A stretch of DNA of 64,000 nucleotides from Thermodesulfobacteriota bacterium (GCA_035325995.1 DAOKYU010000002.1:310001-374000), one strand, 5' to 3'. Positions 24,971-34,472 are shown, counted from the stretch's first letter. Notes: generated by a model from the sequence alone, not told the origin. Program-made: numbers and translations.

Positions 24971-26057
24971 CGGACCCTGCCGGAACGTATTTCCCCGGGA
25001 TGTAAATGCAGTAGGGCTCGGACTCCATGTAGTCGCCGGTCAGGGCGTAGGACCGCGCCCGCGAGCCCCCGCAGATATTCTTGAACTCGCACGCGCCGCA
25101 TTTCCCCTTGAGCATGCCGTAGTCCCTTATGCCCGTGAACAGCGGCGAAGTTCTGTAGATGGAAACGATGCTCTCGTTCTTTACGTTTCCTCCGGACAGC
25201 GGCAGAAAACCGCTCGGATAGACCTCGCCCCTGTGCGATATGAAAACGAAGCCCTTGCCGTCGTTTAAGCCGCGCGGCGCCCTGCCAATCATGTCACGCC
25301 CGGTTTGCGGGATGGATTCCATGCGGCCCGCGCCGCTCCTCTTTTCACGTACCCTCGCCTGCGCTACGTATCTCCTGTAGTGAGGCGCTTCCGTGGATTT
25401 TATGTCGTAGGGCATTGTCTTCGAGAGCTCGTACATTTTCTCGAATACCGATTCATACTCCTCCGGGCTTATCGTGTCCTTGACCTTCCCCCGCCCCGTC
25501 GGCACGAGGAAGAAGACGCTCCAGAGAACGGGGTCGAACCCGCTTATGAGATTCGCGATGTTCTCGAAATCGCCGATGTTGTACCTGGTTACGGTCGTGT
25601 TTACCTGGATCGGTATGCCGTCCCTCCCGCACTCGGACAGCACCTCGAGCGTCCTCGAATAGCTCCCCCTGACCCCCCTGAACGAATCGTGGATTTCGCC
25701 GGTCGAGCCGTCGAGGCTCACCGCTATTCTCGATATGCCCGCTTCCTTAAGCTTCCGTATGGACTCGTTCGTGAGAAGGGGCGTTACGCTCGGGGACACC
25801 GTCGTCCGGAGCCCCTTGGCGACGCTATAGGTGATGAGGTCGTAAATATCTTCTCTCTTGAGGGGGTCTCCGCCCGTGAGGACGAGGAGCGGCGATCCGA
25901 AAGACGCTATGTCGTCTATGAGGCCGTATCCCTGAAGCGTAGTGAGCTCCAGCGGGTCCCTGCACGTTCTCGCGTTCGCACGGCAGTGAAGGCACGCGAG
26001 ATCGCAGGACTGCGTGACTTCCCATATGACTATGAACGGGGAGACGTCGAAGTTCAT
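24939..26057 (-). CDS. Radical SAM/SPASM protein (NirJ/AhbD/PqqE-like), copy 2
   Basis: 372 residues from the ATG at 26057; an ATG at 26150 overlapping the preceding gene's stop is an alternative that would add 31 poorly conserved residues. The SAM cluster motif is C18-x3-C22-x2-C25 (SCDLACLHCRA), with VLTGGDPL and the SAM-binding ISRIAVSLDGS. The C-terminal SPASM-like cluster region is CGACEFKNICGGSRARSYA, then SEPYC. It is a close paralogue of the gene immediately upstream. The family (TIGR04053-like from memory) is related to heme-d1/heme-b synthesis enzymes and peptide-modifying enzymes. No precursor peptide is seen nearby. Neighbouring HemY suggests tetrapyrrole chemistry. Confidence 0.85.
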   Translation of the reverse strand: MNFDVSPFIVIWEVTQSCDLACLHCRANARTCRDPLELTTLQGYGLIDDIASFGSPLLVLTGGDPLKREDIYDLITYSVAKGLRTTVSPSVTPLLTNESIRKLKEAGISRIAVSLDGSTGEIHDSFRGVRGSYSRTLEVLSECGRDGIPIQVNTTVTRYNIGDFENIANLISGFDPVLWSVFFLVPTGRGKVKDTISPEEYESVFEKMYELSKTMPYDIKSTEAPHYRRYVAQARVREKRSGAGRMESIPQTGRDMIGRAPRGLNDGKGFVFISHRGEVYPSGFLPLSGGNVKNESIVSIYRTSPLFTGIRDYGMLKGKCGACEFKNICGGSRARSYALTGDYMESEPYCIYIPGKYVPAGSDEGKDGSPEI

Positions 26058-26142
26058 GGACGGTCTTCCGGTGACGGGGCCGCTTTCCCTCCGGAAACCG
26101 GCAGGCCCGGCGGCGTTTCCGGGCCTGCTCCTTGGGCCGGTT

Positions 26143-27291
26143 TCATGCATCGGCAAGGCTGGCGCACGCTCCTTTTCGAGATCTCCTCCCGTAGCTCTCG
26201 GGGACGAACGCGCAGCCGGGCTCGGACTCCATGTAGTCCCCCGTCAAGGCGTAGGCCCTCGCCCTCGAGCCGCCGCAGATGTACTTCCATTTGCACGCGC
26301 CGCATTTGCCCTTGAGTTTGCCGTAGTCCCTGATCCCCACGAAAAGCGGGGACTTCCTGTATATATCGACTATGCTTTCATTCCTCACGTTCCCTGCGGA
26401 AATAGGCAGGAACCCGCTCGGAAAAACCTCGCCGGTATGCGAGATGAATACGAAGCCGTTTCCCGAGTTGACGCCCTTGGGGGCGAGACCGATGCTTCCT
26501 CCCGGCCCGAAATCGCGCGTGAGGCGCTCGGGCAGGTTTACCGCCGCACCGGGCGTCCCGGCCCTTGTTTCCCGCTCCATTACGTAGCGTCTGTAGTGCT
26601 GGGCCTCGGTTATCTTCACTATGAAATCGACTTCTTTCGAAAACCTGTAGAGCTTATCGAAAAGCCTCTCGTACTGGTACGCCTTCATCTGCCTGAGCAT
26701 CTGCCCCCGGCCCATGGGCACGAGGAAGAAGACCTCCCAGAAAACGACCCCGAGGTCCTTTACGAGACAGGCGGTTTCCTCGAAGCGGTCGATGTTGTGC
26801 ACTCCGAACGTCGTGTTGATCTGGAGCGGGAGCTCGGCCATCCGCGCGTACCATGCGCCCTTTATCGTCAGGTCGAAAGCGCCGGGCGTGCCCCTGAACG
26901 TGTCGTGCGTTTCCCTGTCCGGCCCGTCCAGGCTCAATGCCATCTGCGAGAGGCCAGCCTCCTTTAGTCTCATTACGAGCCCGGGCGTCAGGGAGGGCGT
27001 GGCTGCGGGGATGGTAGCCATGCGAAGGCCGTTCACCGCCCCGTATCTTATAAGGTCGAATATGTCCTCTCTCTTTACGGGGTCGCCGCCGCTCAGGACC
27101 AGGAGGTGGGTGCCCATGGAGCGTATCTTGTCGATAAGGTCGTAGCCCTCCTCCGTCGAAAGCTCGCCGGGGCTCCGCTGCTTGATCGCTTCGGCCCTGC
27201 AGTGACGGCACGCCAGATCGCACGCCCGCGTGACTTCCCAAATGGCGACGAACGGCGTCCGGGAAAAATCCAGGTCCCTCAAGTTTCTCAT
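26143..27291 (-). CDS. Radical SAM/SPASM protein (NirJ/AhbD/PqqE-like), copy 1
   Basis: 382 residues from the ATG at 27291, preceded by GAGGAGG at good spacing; a longer frame to 27459 enters the divergent promoter region. The cluster motif is C24-x3-C28-x2-C31 (RACDLACRHCRAEA). VLSGGDPVKRED, MALSLDGPD, NTTFGVHN and FLVPMGRGQ follow, and the auxiliary-cluster region is CGACKWKYICGGSRARAYA with a last Cys in SEPGCAF. The motif LSLDGPD-ETHD-FRG is shared with copy 2. First gene of the operon; copy 2 starts within ~90 bases of its stop. It probably acts anaerobically on a porphyrin or peptide; function unproven. Confidence 0.87.
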   Translation of the reverse strand: MRNLRDLDFSRTPFVAIWEVTRACDLACRHCRAEAIKQRSPGELSTEEGYDLIDKIRSMGTHLLVLSGGDPVKREDIFDLIRYGAVNGLRMATIPAATPSLTPGLVMRLKEAGLSQMALSLDGPDRETHDTFRGTPGAFDLTIKGAWYARMAELPLQINTTFGVHNIDRFEETACLVKDLGVVFWEVFFLVPMGRGQMLRQMKAYQYERLFDKLYRFSKEVDFIVKITEAQHYRRYVMERETRAGTPGAAVNLPERLTRDFGPGGSIGLAPKGVNSGNGFVFISHTGEVFPSGFLPISAGNVRNESIVDIYRKSPLFVGIRDYGKLKGKCGACKWKYICGGSRARAYALTGDYMESEPGCAFVPESYGRRSRKGACASLADA

Positions 27292-27595
27292 GGACTGAAC
27301 CTCCTCGACGAATGGATTTCGGTGCAAATCCCATGCCATAAAGACGGCCCGCCGGAGCTCCGGGCGATTATACATATATTTATAGGTGTATGTGCGGTCG
27401 GGGACGTGCGGCGTGAGTTTTTGCCTCTCCACGACCGGGCACCGGAAGGCCGGGGACATCTTGTGAATGCGTAAGACTTTCTGACACCTTGCACACTTTC
27501 CCGGATGGCTCCCTGCGAAATAAATGACAATAACATGGCATCTTTATTGCACATCTACACCGGATGTATATCGCTTAGAGACGCGTGCTTATTCG
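27292..27595. other. Divergent promoter region (radical SAM operon / protoporphyrinogen oxidase)
   Basis: 304 bases without a gene. AT-rich tracts (GATTATACATATATTTATAG near 27365-27385) would suit a leftward promoter. No Fnr consensus (TTGAT-N4-ATCAA) was found. Confidence 0.4.
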
Positions 27596-29071
27596 ATGAA
27601 TAACGAACCTCTTCGTTACGGAAGGGCTTTACCGAAGATTATAGTGATAGGGGCGGGAATAACCGGACTCAGTGCGGCTCACAGGCTCGCCGAGCTCGGG
27701 GCAGAGCACGGCTTTCCGCTGGAAGTAACCGTCCTCGAAGGAAGGGACAGGCCGGGTGGCGTCATATCGACCAGGGAATCCGGCGGCTTTACTGTGGAGG
27801 AAGGCCCCGACTCGTTCCTTAAGAGTAAGCCCGAGGCCACGGGGCTTTCGTCGCGCGTCGGCCTCGGCCCTTTTCTTATAGGGACGAACAAGGAGGCCGA
27901 AGGAGCATTCGTTCTCAGGAACGGAAGGCTCGTCCCGATGCCGGCCGGGCTCTTCCCGGGGCCGGCGCGTGTGACGGCGCTTCTAGGCTCGCCGCTTCTT
28001 TCCGTCAGGGGGAAGCTCCGAATGCTTCTCGAAGCCTTCATCCCCGGAAACGCTTCGGAGGGGGACGAGAGCGTGGCTTCGTTCATGAGGCGCAGGTTCG
28101 GCAGGGAAGCCTACGAGTACCTGGTGGAGCCGCTGCTGTCGGGCATATACGCCGGGGACCCCGAGACCCTGAGCGTCCGTACAGCCCTGCCCGTCCTTGC
28201 GAAAATGGAGGAGGAATACGGGAGCGTAACACGCGGAATGAAAAGGAACGGGGCTTCCCCCGGAGCGCCTAAAGGCGGCAGGGAAGGCGGCGGCAGGTTC
28301 GCCGCTTTCGACAGGGGAATGGGGACCCTCGTGAATGCGCTCAACTCGCGGCTGCCCGACGGGACCGTGAAGCTCCGGAGCAGGGTGAAAAGGATCGACG
28401 CCCTGGGCGGAGGGTTCAGGGTTCATACGAGCGGGGCCGCGCCGATTGACTGCGACGCCGTCATCGTGGCGCTCCCCGCGCCGGAGGCGGCGCTCGTTGC
28501 GCAAGGCCTCGACATGGAGCTGTCGCTCGGCCTCTCGCGTATAAAATACGTCTCGAACGTAGTGATAAACCTCGCGTACAGGAAGAGCGAGGTGCCGCAT
28601 CTCCCGGGCGGCTCGGGTTTTCTGGTCCCCTCCCCGGAGCGGCTGCCCGTGCTCGCCTGTACGTTCAGCAGCGTGAAATTCAGCGGCCGGAGCCCGGACG
28701 ATACCGTCCTCTTCCGCATCGTCGCGGGAGGCGCCCGGAACCCGGGCATCTGCGGCGAGGAGGATGGCCGCCTCATCGACATCGCGCACGGAACGCTCTC
28801 GCCGATCCTGGGTATAAAATCGGCCCCGGTGTTCGGGATGGTCAGCCGGAACCCGGAATCGACGCCTCACTATGCCGTCGGCCACGGCGAGCTGGTCGCA
28901 CGGATAATCGAAAGGGCCGGGAGATTCCCTTCGCTGAGGCTCGCCGGGAATGCGTATGGCGGAGCCGGCATACCGGACTGCATACGCTCGGGGGAGAAGG
29001 CGGCCCTGGAAATATTCCGGTACGTATCGGAAAGGGGGGCGAAATATGAAGATCGAAAGTCCTGCGGGTGA
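27596..29071 (+). CDS. hemY: Protoporphyrinogen oxidase, HemY type
   Basis: 491 residues from the ATG at 27596. The FAD-binding Rossmann motif is VIGAGITGLSAAHRL (residues 17-31), followed by VLEGRDRPGGVI and VEEGPDSFL, all typical of HemY/PPOX. Internal MPAGLFPGP, FMRRRFGREAYEYLVEPLLSGIYAGDP and the C-terminal RLAGNAYGGAGIPDCIRSGEKAA complete the family signature. It oxidises protoporphyrinogen IX (or coproporphyrinogen III) to the porphyrin. No other heme genes adjoin, but it is divergent from two radical SAM proteins of the heme-synthase-like group. The weak ribosome site makes the exact start less certain. Confidence 0.92.
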   Translation: MNNEPLRYGRALPKIIVIGAGITGLSAAHRLAELGAEHGFPLEVTVLEGRDRPGGVISTRESGGFTVEEGPDSFLKSKPEATGLSSRVGLGPFLIGTNKEAEGAFVLRNGRLVPMPAGLFPGPARVTALLGSPLLSVRGKLRMLLEAFIPGNASEGDESVASFMRRRFGREAYEYLVEPLLSGIYAGDPETLSVRTALPVLAKMEEEYGSVTRGMKRNGASPGAPKGGREGGGRFAAFDRGMGTLVNALNSRLPDGTVKLRSRVKRIDALGGGFRVHTSGAAPIDCDAVIVALPAPEAALVAQGLDMELSLGLSRIKYVSNVVINLAYRKSEVPHLPGGSGFLVPSPERLPVLACTFSSVKFSGRSPDDTVLFRIVAGGARNPGICGEEDGRLIDIAHGTLSPILGIKSAPVFGMVSRNPESTPHYAVGHGELVARIIERAGRFPSLRLAGNAYGGAGIPDCIRSGEKAALEIFRYVSERGAKYEDRKSCG

Positions 29072-29264
29072 GCTCGAAGTTCATATCACCGGCGTTTCGG
29101 TCGAAGGCGAGAGCATAGTGCTCGACGCGGACCTCGGGGTGTGGGATATAAGGGTGTTCGTCGGCCCGCGCGATTTCCGGCTCTTCTTTTCCGTGCTGTT
29201 TCGCAGGGACGTCATCCTGTTACTTTTGAAACGTATAGTCCCGTTTCGTATGCGTGCGAAGTGA
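29046..29264 (+). CDS. Small hypothetical protein overlapping hemY
   Basis: 72 residues, ATG at 29046 preceded by GGAAAGGGGGGCGAAAT, overlapping the hemY end by 26 bases. The sequence is protein-like: alternating beta strands (GELEVHITGVSVEGESIVLDAD, WDIRVFVGP) and then a hydrophobic/basic helix (LFFSVLFRRDVILLLLKRIV). No family recognised. Coupling to hemY suggests co-expression. Confidence 0.6.
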   Translation: MKIESPAGELEVHITGVSVEGESIVLDADLGVWDIRVFVGPRDFRLFFSVLFRRDVILLLLKRIVPFRMRAK

Positions 29265-29337
29265 CTCCAAAGACAAAGCCCCATAGCGGCTGCCTTTTCC
29301 CCGGTCTCTGATATATAATTCTCACGGAAGCCGGAAG

Positions 29338-29547
29338 ATGCTCTATGGGCTTGAGCTCGAGCTCTGGGAAGACATGGGAAGCGGGGTAAGGCTGGTCGAG
29401 AGGTTTTACTGCTCCCATAATCTTAAGTTCGCGATAGAAAACGCCGAGAGTGAGAGGGTGAGGCTTTCGGGTATTCGCGGAAAGAAGTATGTAATACGTG
29501 TCCGGGATATTTACATGAACGAGGTTCTGTACGAGACTAGAACCTGA
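29338..29547 (+). CDS. Small hypothetical protein
   Basis: 69 residues from the ATG at 29338, with CGGAAGCCGGAAG upstream. The chain LYGLELELWEDMG, RLVERFYCSHNLKFAIENAES and YVIRVRDIYMNEVLYETRT reads as a compact beta-rich domain, but no family is recognised. It sits between hemY and the Mg ATPase gene. Confidence 0.5.
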   Translation: MLYGLELELWEDMGSGVRLVERFYCSHNLKFAIENAESERVRLSGIRGKKYVIRVRDIYMNEVLYETRT

Positions 29548-29618
29548 GCTTCGCCCCGTGGCTGAAGAACGGGGAGAATGCGCCGTTTTTCGCGGGGCAG
29601 GCGTGGGTGAAGGCCGGG

Positions 29619-32162
29619 ATGAAAGCTGATTCAATCGGCGAGGGCGGCGTCCTCGAGGACTTCTGGGCTACAGGTGAGAAGGAGCTGGTCTCCAGGCTCG
29701 GTACGTCGGCCGAGGGGCTGTCGTCCGGCGATGCCGAGCGGCGTTTGAAAGGCGCCGAAGCAGACGGCCGCAAGGCCCCGGGAATGCCGTCCTGGATTCC
29801 GCTTCTCCTGTCGCAGTTCAATAATCCCATAATAATCATTCTGCTCGCCGCAGCCGTGCTGTCCGCCTTTTTAAGCGGCGTTACGGACGCGCTGATAATA
29901 CTCGTGATAGTGCTCCTGAGCGGGGTGCTCGGCTTCTGGCAGGAGCACGGGGCGGCGGGTGCGGTCGAAAAGCTTCTCTCGATGGTGAGGGTGAACGTTC
30001 GGGTGCTGAGGGACGGCGAGGCCGCGAACGTGCCCATCGCCGGTATTGTTCCCGGGGACGTCGTATTGCTCTCTGCAGGTGACATGGTCCCGGGGGACTG
30101 CCGCATACTCGAATCGAGGGACCTTTTCGTAAGCGAGGCGGCGCTTACGGGGGAGAATTACCCGGCCGAAAAATCGGTATGCACTCTCCCGCCCGGCACC
30201 CCGCTTTCGGGAAGGGTGAACTGTCTCTTTATGGGAAGCTCCGTCGTGAGCGGCACCGCCCGCGCGGTGGTCGTGCTCACGGGGAGAGGGACGGTCTTCG
30301 GCAAGATATCCGAGAGGCTCAAGCTGGGCCCGCCCGAAACCGAGTTTCAGCACGGGATCAGGAAGTTCGGCTACCTGCTCATGGAGACGACGCTGCTCCT
30401 GGTCCTCGCCGTATTCGCCGTCAACGTCTATTTCGACCGGCCGGTTCTGGAGTCGTTCCTGTTCTCGATGGCCATAGCGGTCGGCCTTACCCCCCAGCTC
30501 CTTCACGCCGTGATAAGCGTTAACCTCGCGCGCGGGGCGAGGCGCATGGCCGAGAGCAGCGTCATCGTAAAGAAGCTGAGCGCGATAGAGAGCTTCGGGA
30601 GCATGAACGTCCTTTGCTCCGATAAAACGGGAACGTTGACCAAGGGGGTTATCGAGATCCATTCCGCCGTGAACGTGCTCGGCGAAAAGAGCGGTAAGGT
30701 GCTGCTCTACGCCTACCTCAACGCCTGCTTCGAGACCGGGTTTACGAATCCTCTCGACGACGCAATAAGGGGATGCGCCGGGATAGATGCGTCGCCTTAT
30801 AAGAAGCTCGACGAGGTGCCGTACGATTTCAGTCGTCGTATGCTGAGCGTGCTGGTCTCGGGCGAAGAGGGCCGCATCATGATAACCAAGGGCGCTCTCG
30901 CCAGCGTGCTGTCGGCTTGCTCGAAGGCGGAGCTGCCTTCGGGCGGCACGGCGGACATCGAGGACCTTAGAAGTGCCATAGAGGAGCGTTCCAGGGACCT
31001 CTCGTCTCAAGGGTTCCGCACTATCGGGATAGCTTGCAAGGCCGGGATCGGGGGCGATCGGATCGACAAGTCCGAGGAAAGCGGAATGACGTTTCTCGGA
31101 TTCATCGCGCTCTACGACCCCCCGAAGGAGGGCGTGGAGGCGACCATAGCCGAGCTCGGACGCCTCGGCATATCGCTCAAGGTCGTAACGGGGGACAACC
31201 GCGACGTCGCACGTTTCATGGGCACGGAGGTCGGGATGAGGGAGCCGGAGGTCGTGACTGGCGGCGAGCTCGCAGGGCTAAGCAGCGAATCCATTCTGGC
31301 CGTGGCGGCCCGGTGCGATATATTCGCCGAGATAGAGCCCGGTCAGAAGGAGCGCATAGTTCTCGCCCTCAAGAAGGCGGGAAACGTCGTCGGCTACATC
31401 GGCGACGGTATAAACGACACCCCCGCGCTCCACGCGGCTGACGTCGGCATATCGGTCGACAGCGCGGCAGACGTCGCGAGGCAGGCCGCCGACATCGTGC
31501 TTTTAAAGAAGGACCTCGGTGTTCTCGTCAGCGGGGTGAGGGAGGGCAGGGTGACGTTCGCCAACACGCTGAAATACGTGTTCATGGCCACGAGCGCTAA
31601 TTTCGGCAACATGTTCAGCGTGGCGGGGGCTTCGTTCTTCCTCACGTTCCTTCCGCTCCTCCCGAAGCAGATTCTACTCACGAACCTCATGGCCGACATA
31701 CCCGAAATGACGATAGCCGGCGACAGCGTGGACGACGAAATGGTGATGAAACCGAGAAAGTGGGACATAAAGTTCATAAGGAATTTCATGGCGGTATTCG
31801 GCGTCATAAGCTCGGTCTTCGATTACCTTACGTTCGGTATCCTGCTGTTCATGTTCAATGCTCCCATGGAGGAGTTCAGGACGGGCTGGTTCGTCGAGAG
31901 CGTCGTATCGGCGGCGCTCGTTATCCTAGTCATAAGGACGCGGAGGCCGTTCCTGAAAAGCAAGCCCGGTAAATATCTGGCCGCCTCGATACTGCTCATA
32001 GCGTGCGCAGCCGTGCTCTTGCCGTACTCGCCGCTCGCGGGCCTCTTCGGATTCAGGCCGCTCCCCTGGACGCTCCTCGCGGCCATAGGGGGCATAGTCG
32101 CGGTTTACGTAGTCACGGCGGAGGCGGCCAAGAGGTTTTTTTACGGAAGGGTCGCCAGGTGA
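29619..32162 (+). CDS. MgtA-type P-type (P3B) cation ATPase
   Basis: 847 residues from the ATG at 29619 (a GTG at 29607 is an alternative). Domains in order: an N-terminal segment with FWATGEKELVSRLGTS, the first two membrane helices (PIIIILLAAAVLSAF, ALIILVIVLLSGVLGF), the actuator loop TGENYP, membrane helices with GLTPQLLHAVISVNLARGARRMA, the phosphorylation site SDKTGTLT (Asp near 335), the nucleotide domain, VTGDNRDVARFMG, GYIGDGINDTPALHAADVGISV, and four C-terminal helices with LLTNLMADIPEM. The GLTPxLL...LARGA phrase and length indicate the Mg2+-importing group. No leader or riboswitch was recognised. Confidence 0.88.
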   Translation: MKADSIGEGGVLEDFWATGEKELVSRLGTSAEGLSSGDAERRLKGAEADGRKAPGMPSWIPLLLSQFNNPIIIILLAAAVLSAFLSGVTDALIILVIVLLSGVLGFWQEHGAAGAVEKLLSMVRVNVRVLRDGEAANVPIAGIVPGDVVLLSAGDMVPGDCRILESRDLFVSEAALTGENYPAEKSVCTLPPGTPLSGRVNCLFMGSSVVSGTARAVVVLTGRGTVFGKISERLKLGPPETEFQHGIRKFGYLLMETTLLLVLAVFAVNVYFDRPVLESFLFSMAIAVGLTPQLLHAVISVNLARGARRMAESSVIVKKLSAIESFGSMNVLCSDKTGTLTKGVIEIHSAVNVLGEKSGKVLLYAYLNACFETGFTNPLDDAIRGCAGIDASPYKKLDEVPYDFSRRMLSVLVSGEEGRIMITKGALASVLSACSKAELPSGGTADIEDLRSAIEERSRDLSSQGFRTIGIACKAGIGGDRIDKSEESGMTFLGFIALYDPPKEGVEATIAELGRLGISLKVVTGDNRDVARFMGTEVGMREPEVVTGGELAGLSSESILAVAARCDIFAEIEPGQKERIVLALKKAGNVVGYIGDGINDTPALHAADVGISVDSAADVARQAADIVLLKKDLGVLVSGVREGRVTFANTLKYVFMATSANFGNMFSVAGASFFLTFLPLLPKQILLTNLMADIPEMTIAGDSVDDEMVMKPRKWDIKFIRNFMAVFGVISSVFDYLTFGILLFMFNAPMEEFRTGWFVESVVSAALVILVIRTRRPFLKSKPGKYLAASILLIACAAVLLPYSPLAGLFGFRPLPWTLLAAIGGIVAVYVVTAEAAKRFFYGRVAR

Positions 32163-32244
32163 ATCAAACCCCGATAATAACCTGACCGTTGCCCTCGCGG
32201 CGTCCCGGGACTAAAATGACTCAAGGCCGTCGGGCCGGGGGATC

Positions 32245-33108
32245 ATGGATAGAGAATTACAGGTTTTACTTCTGAAAGCCGGTACTTTGGCCGCTGTTTT
32301 TGGCCTCATGTTCTCCTCGGGGCTCAACATGGCGCCGGGGCATCTCATGTTCTTCAGGGGACGGTTTCCGCTCCTCCTGAAATCTCTCGCCGTCGTCCTC
32401 GTCCTCGTGCCCCTGGCCGCGCTGGCCGTGGCGTACCTGGTCCGGCCCGTGTACCCCGCCGCCGTCGGCCTTGCGATAATGGCGTCTTCACCGGCCGCGC
32501 CGCTCATGCTGACGAGGGCGTCGCGGGCCGCGGGCAGGCTCGATTACACAGGCAGCCTCCATCTCATACTCGCCGTGCTGTCCATAGCTTCCACCCCGGT
32601 TACGCTCGCCGTAATGTCGTCGTCGATAGGGTTCGAGGCGACAATCGATCCGCTGGAAATCGCGAGGCTCGCATTCACGATGATACTCCTTCCCGTGGGG
32701 CTCGGGCTTTTCGTCCGGAAGAAATACCCCGGCGTCGCCGAAAGAATCTCGCGCCCGCTGACGAGGGTATTCGGCGCACTCTTGATAATCGTCTCGGCGG
32801 TGCTTTTCGCGATGACGTACAGGTTCATCTTCGACCTCGACCTTCGTTCCTACGCCGCCGTGGCGCTCTTCATCGTGCTCGCATTGGCGGCCGGGCATTT
32901 CTCGGCCCCCGACGTGTTCGAGGAGCGGACCGCGCTCGCACTCGAAGCCGCCGGGCGGAACCCGGGATTCGCGCTCGTCATCGCGCAGGTCAACTTCCCG
33001 CACGCAAAGCCGGTGGCCTTCCTCATACCTTACATCCTCGTCTTCATAGTTCTGAGCGCCCTGTACGTTTCGTGGCACAAAAGAAGGAAGACCAGGGCCC
33101 GGCGCTGA
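32245..33108 (+). CDS. SBF/bile-acid-sodium-symporter-like membrane transporter
   Basis: 287 residues with about nine hydrophobic helices and no signal peptide. The SBF-like features are FSSGLNMAPGH in helix one-two, GLAIMASSPAAPLMLTRAS and ALEAAGRNPGFALVIAQ, the last resembling the crossover motif of the family. The substrate could be an organic anion; it is not readable. The gene begins 82 bases after the ATPase gene on the same strand. Confidence 0.75.
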   Translation: MDRELQVLLLKAGTLAAVFGLMFSSGLNMAPGHLMFFRGRFPLLLKSLAVVLVLVPLAALAVAYLVRPVYPAAVGLAIMASSPAAPLMLTRASRAAGRLDYTGSLHLILAVLSIASTPVTLAVMSSSIGFEATIDPLEIARLAFTMILLPVGLGLFVRKKYPGVAERISRPLTRVFGALLIIVSAVLFAMTYRFIFDLDLRSYAAVALFIVLALAAGHFSAPDVFEERTALALEAAGRNPGFALVIAQVNFPHAKPVAFLIPYILVFIVLSALYVSWHKRRKTRARR

Positions 33109-33198
33109 AAAATGCAGCCTGCCCGGCCCGGAACGGAGCTCACTCACTTTACACACGGCCGCCGTAGTTATATTATGAGTTGCCGAGGAGGCGTTTAC

Positions 33199-34122
33199 AT
33201 GAAAGCCGTAAAACCGGGCGAAGACGGAACGAGGATCGGATGGATAGGGACGGGGGTCATGGGCTCGTCTATGTGCATGCATCTCTTAAAGAACGGCTAC
33301 AGGACTTCCGTCTACAACAGGACGAAGAAGAAGGCATCTCATCTCCTGAAAGAAGGGGCTGAGTGGCTCCCGTCTCCGCGAGAGGTCGCCGAGCGGTCGG
33401 ACGTCGTATTCACGATCGTCGGGTTCCCAGCGGACGTGAGGCAGGTCTATTTCGGACCGGACGGCGTGCTCGCCGGTCTTAAGAAAGGCGGCGCAGCGGT
33501 GGACATGACGACGACTGAGCCTTCGCTCGAGATCGAGATATACGACGCGGCCCGGAAGCTCGGAATAAAAACGGTGGATGCCCCTGTCTCGGGCGGGGAC
33601 ACGGGCGCGAGGAACGCCGCGCTGTCCATAATGGCCGGGGGGGACAGGGCCGCCGTGAATGCGCTCATGCCGCTATTCAGGCTCATGGGGAAGAACATCG
33701 TCTATCACGGGAAGGCGGGCTCCGGCCAGCACGCGAAGATGTGTAACCAGATCATGGTTTCGGGGCTGATGATAGGCATGTGCGAGACGCTGCTCTACGC
33801 GTACAAGTCCGGGCTCGACCCGGCCAGGATGCTGGAGTCCGTCGGTCGCGGCGCGGCGGCGTCGTGGATGCTGGATAACCTCGCGCCGAGGATACTGAAG
33901 GGGGATTTCGACCCCGGGTTTTACGTCGAGCATTTCATAAAGGACATGGGCATCGCGCTCGCCGAGGCCGAGAGGATGGACCTCGTTCTTCCGGGGCTCG
34001 CGCTCGTCCGCGAGCTTTACGTCGCCGCCAAGGCGCAGGGGCACGGGAGGAAGGGGACGCAGGCGCTCATACTGGCCCTGGAAGCCGTGTCGGGCATAAA
34101 GCGGAAGGGGCCCAAAAAATAA
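33199..34122 (+). CDS. NAD(P)-dependent beta-hydroxyacid dehydrogenase family (HIBADH-like)
   Basis: 307 residues from the ATG at 33199, preceded by GAGGAGG; a longer frame from 33112 lacks a site. The Rossmann motif is IGWIGTGVMGSSMCMHLLKNG, followed by YNRTKKKA, the substrate-binding DAPVSGGDTGARNAAL and the catalytic-Lys region GKAGSGQHAKMCNQIMV (Lys in HAKMCNQ). This matches 3-hydroxyisobutyrate / tartronate-semialdehyde / succinic-semialdehyde reductases. The substrate is not determinable. The gene is 90 bases downstream of the transporter. Confidence 0.9.
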   Translation: MKAVKPGEDGTRIGWIGTGVMGSSMCMHLLKNGYRTSVYNRTKKKASHLLKEGAEWLPSPREVAERSDVVFTIVGFPADVRQVYFGPDGVLAGLKKGGAAVDMTTTEPSLEIEIYDAARKLGIKTVDAPVSGGDTGARNAALSIMAGGDRAAVNALMPLFRLMGKNIVYHGKAGSGQHAKMCNQIMVSGLMIGMCETLLYAYKSGLDPARMLESVGRGAAASWMLDNLAPRILKGDFDPGFYVEHFIKDMGIALAEAERMDLVLPGLALVRELYVAAKAQGHGRKGTQALILALEAVSGIKRKGPKK

Positions 34123-34214
34123 CCCGTGCGCCGGGCCGGAATGGTGTTATATTTCCACTTGCGGCGGGTGTCGCCCGGACCGCCCGACAATAACGTTTTG
34201 AGGATGAAACCGAA

Positions 34215-34439
34215 ATGAGAAATATCCTGATTGCGCTTCTTTTTCTTATGATGCCGCTCGGCTATTCGTGCGCCACGATAGACGCACCCGCGGAGCCGGC
34301 CGGCACCGATACCCTCGAGGACAGGGTCGAGCCGAAATCGATGGATAAAGAGTACAATCCAGAGGTCGAGGAAGAGATCGAGTCGGACATATCGCCCCTC
34401 GAAACGGAGATGCAGGAAGACCAGCCGCTGTTTAAATAG
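34215..34439 (+). CDS. Small acidic lipoprotein
   Basis: 74 residues with a signal peptide ending in LGYSC, a lipobox. The mature ~55 residues are highly acidic (EVEEEIESDISPLETEMQED) and probably unstructured. ATG at 34215 follows TTGAGGATGAAACCG. No family recognised. Confidence 0.7.
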   Translation: MRNILIALLFLMMPLGYSCATIDAPAEPAGTDTLEDRVEPKSMDKEYNPEVEEEIESDISPLETEMQEDQPLFK

Positions 34440-34472
34440 CGCGGGCGGTTCTGTAAGCGGTTTGCCGCGCGG

